Assembly (NCBI GenBank): GCA_034509925.1
Contig: CM067531.1
Coordinates: forward strand, 11,087,319 to 11,151,318
Reading direction: 5' to 3'
DNA: 64,000 bases
Source: Hirudinaria manillensis
Lineage: Eukaryota > Annelida > Clitellata > Hirudinida > Hirudinidae
In this document: positions 63,579 through 64,000 of the stretch, one piece after another
How the letters are laid out: each line of letters opens with the position of its first letter
How positions within the stretch are numbered: the first letter of the stretch is position 1
Position numbers and translations under genes: made by a program
The notes under the pieces: model-generated
Seen by the model: the letters and a program-made list of their open reading frames with translations, nothing else
Databases searched by the model: none
Told to the model about the DNA's origin: nothing

Positions 63579-64000
63579 ATGGAGAAGAATAGAGTGATGT
63601 TTCAAAATGTACAAGAATCTTATGAGCTCAATCAGGACATTATTGTTGAATTTGTGATTTCCGAGGGACAACCGGTTCATTGCCGCGATTGGATAGGATT
63701 GTTTAAGGTTGGATGGACATTGTACAGCAACTTTTACTCCTACCAGTGGGTGCCTTATCCTTCTGGTTATGTCGAGGGCAGCGAACTCTCGAATAAGGTC
63801 GTGTTTCCAGGTATGTATTTGACTGTTTGTAATCACTTGTAATGATTTAATTTTTTAACGAATTAATTCACCGATCGTTCGTTTTTAAGCATCGCAACTC
63901 CCGTCGAACGATGGATGTTTTTACCAGTTTTGCTACATGTCGAACAACGGGAAAATGATGGGCGTCAGTTCATCGTTTCAATTTGAAGAGGAAATAATCG
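63579..64000 (+). CDS. Second SKICH-domain gene, cut off by the window end
   Basis: Exons 63579-63810 and 63890 to the window end, joined in phase 1 exactly as in the upstream gene. ATG 63579 is chosen; an in-frame TTG nine bases before it is ignored. The SKICH domain reads VMFQNVQESYELNQD, CRDWIGLFKVGWTLYSNFYS, YQWVPYPSGYVEG, CFYQFCYMSNNGKMMGVSSS and FQFEEEII. It looks more canonical than its neighbour: the WVPYP block is closer to the WAPYP of vertebrate family members. Whether it continues into a coiled coil cannot be seen. Confidence 0.85.

Overview
This is nuclear DNA from an animal, very probably a slow-evolving invertebrate. The evidence is dense genes with many short GT-AG introns, AT-rich non-coding DNA full of ATT/AAT and AAC microsatellites, remnants of several transposon types, and genes found only or mainly in animals (Scratch zinc finger, CSK-type kinase, Yurt/EPB41L5 FERM protein, Olig/Beta3-like bHLH, VWDE-like proteins, SKICH proteins). 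I cannot name the phylum. There is no prokaryotic, organellar or viral gene content.

Layout: 1-2.3 kb is simple and tandem repeats. 2361-3404 (+) is the 3' part of a Scratch-type zinc-finger gene. 6057-14858 (+) is a complete UPF2 gene with about 37 small exons, tail-to-tail with ARIH2 (15519-19605, -), an Ariadne-2/TRIAD1 RBR ubiquitin ligase. 21358-30070 and 31553-41682 (both +) are two tandem paralogues of a secreted, probably GPI-anchored protein with a von Willebrand D domain and an EGF-like repeat (VWDE-like). Exon lengths and phases line up almost one to one, but only the second copy has an N-terminal D8C module. 42511-42891 (-) is an intronless Olig/Beta3-like bHLH. 44798-about 45911 (-) is an EF-hand gene resembling EFCAB2/DRC8. 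47751-48438 (+) is an unrecognised cysteine-rich protein. 49316-54922 (+) is an EPB41L5/Yurt orthologue, tail-to-tail with a CSK-like kinase (55895-58683, -) that appears to lack its SH3 domain. 59828-61818 (+) and 63579-64000 (+, cut by the window end) are tandem SKICH genes of the CALCOCO/TAX1BP1 type.

There is no operon-like system. The genes are independent housekeeping, signalling and developmental genes. Two local expansions stand out, the VWDE-like pair and the SKICH pair. Introns of the VWDE-like genes have collected LINE fragments, a roughly 415-bp ATATT array and telomere-like repeats. The observations most worth following are the D8C gain or loss, the loss of the GDPH motif in one paralogue, the SH3-less CSK, the orphan cysteine-rich gene and an orphan six-cysteine symmetric exon at 59217-59447. 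All exon models come from reading splice consensus and reading frame by eye; none has transcript support here.
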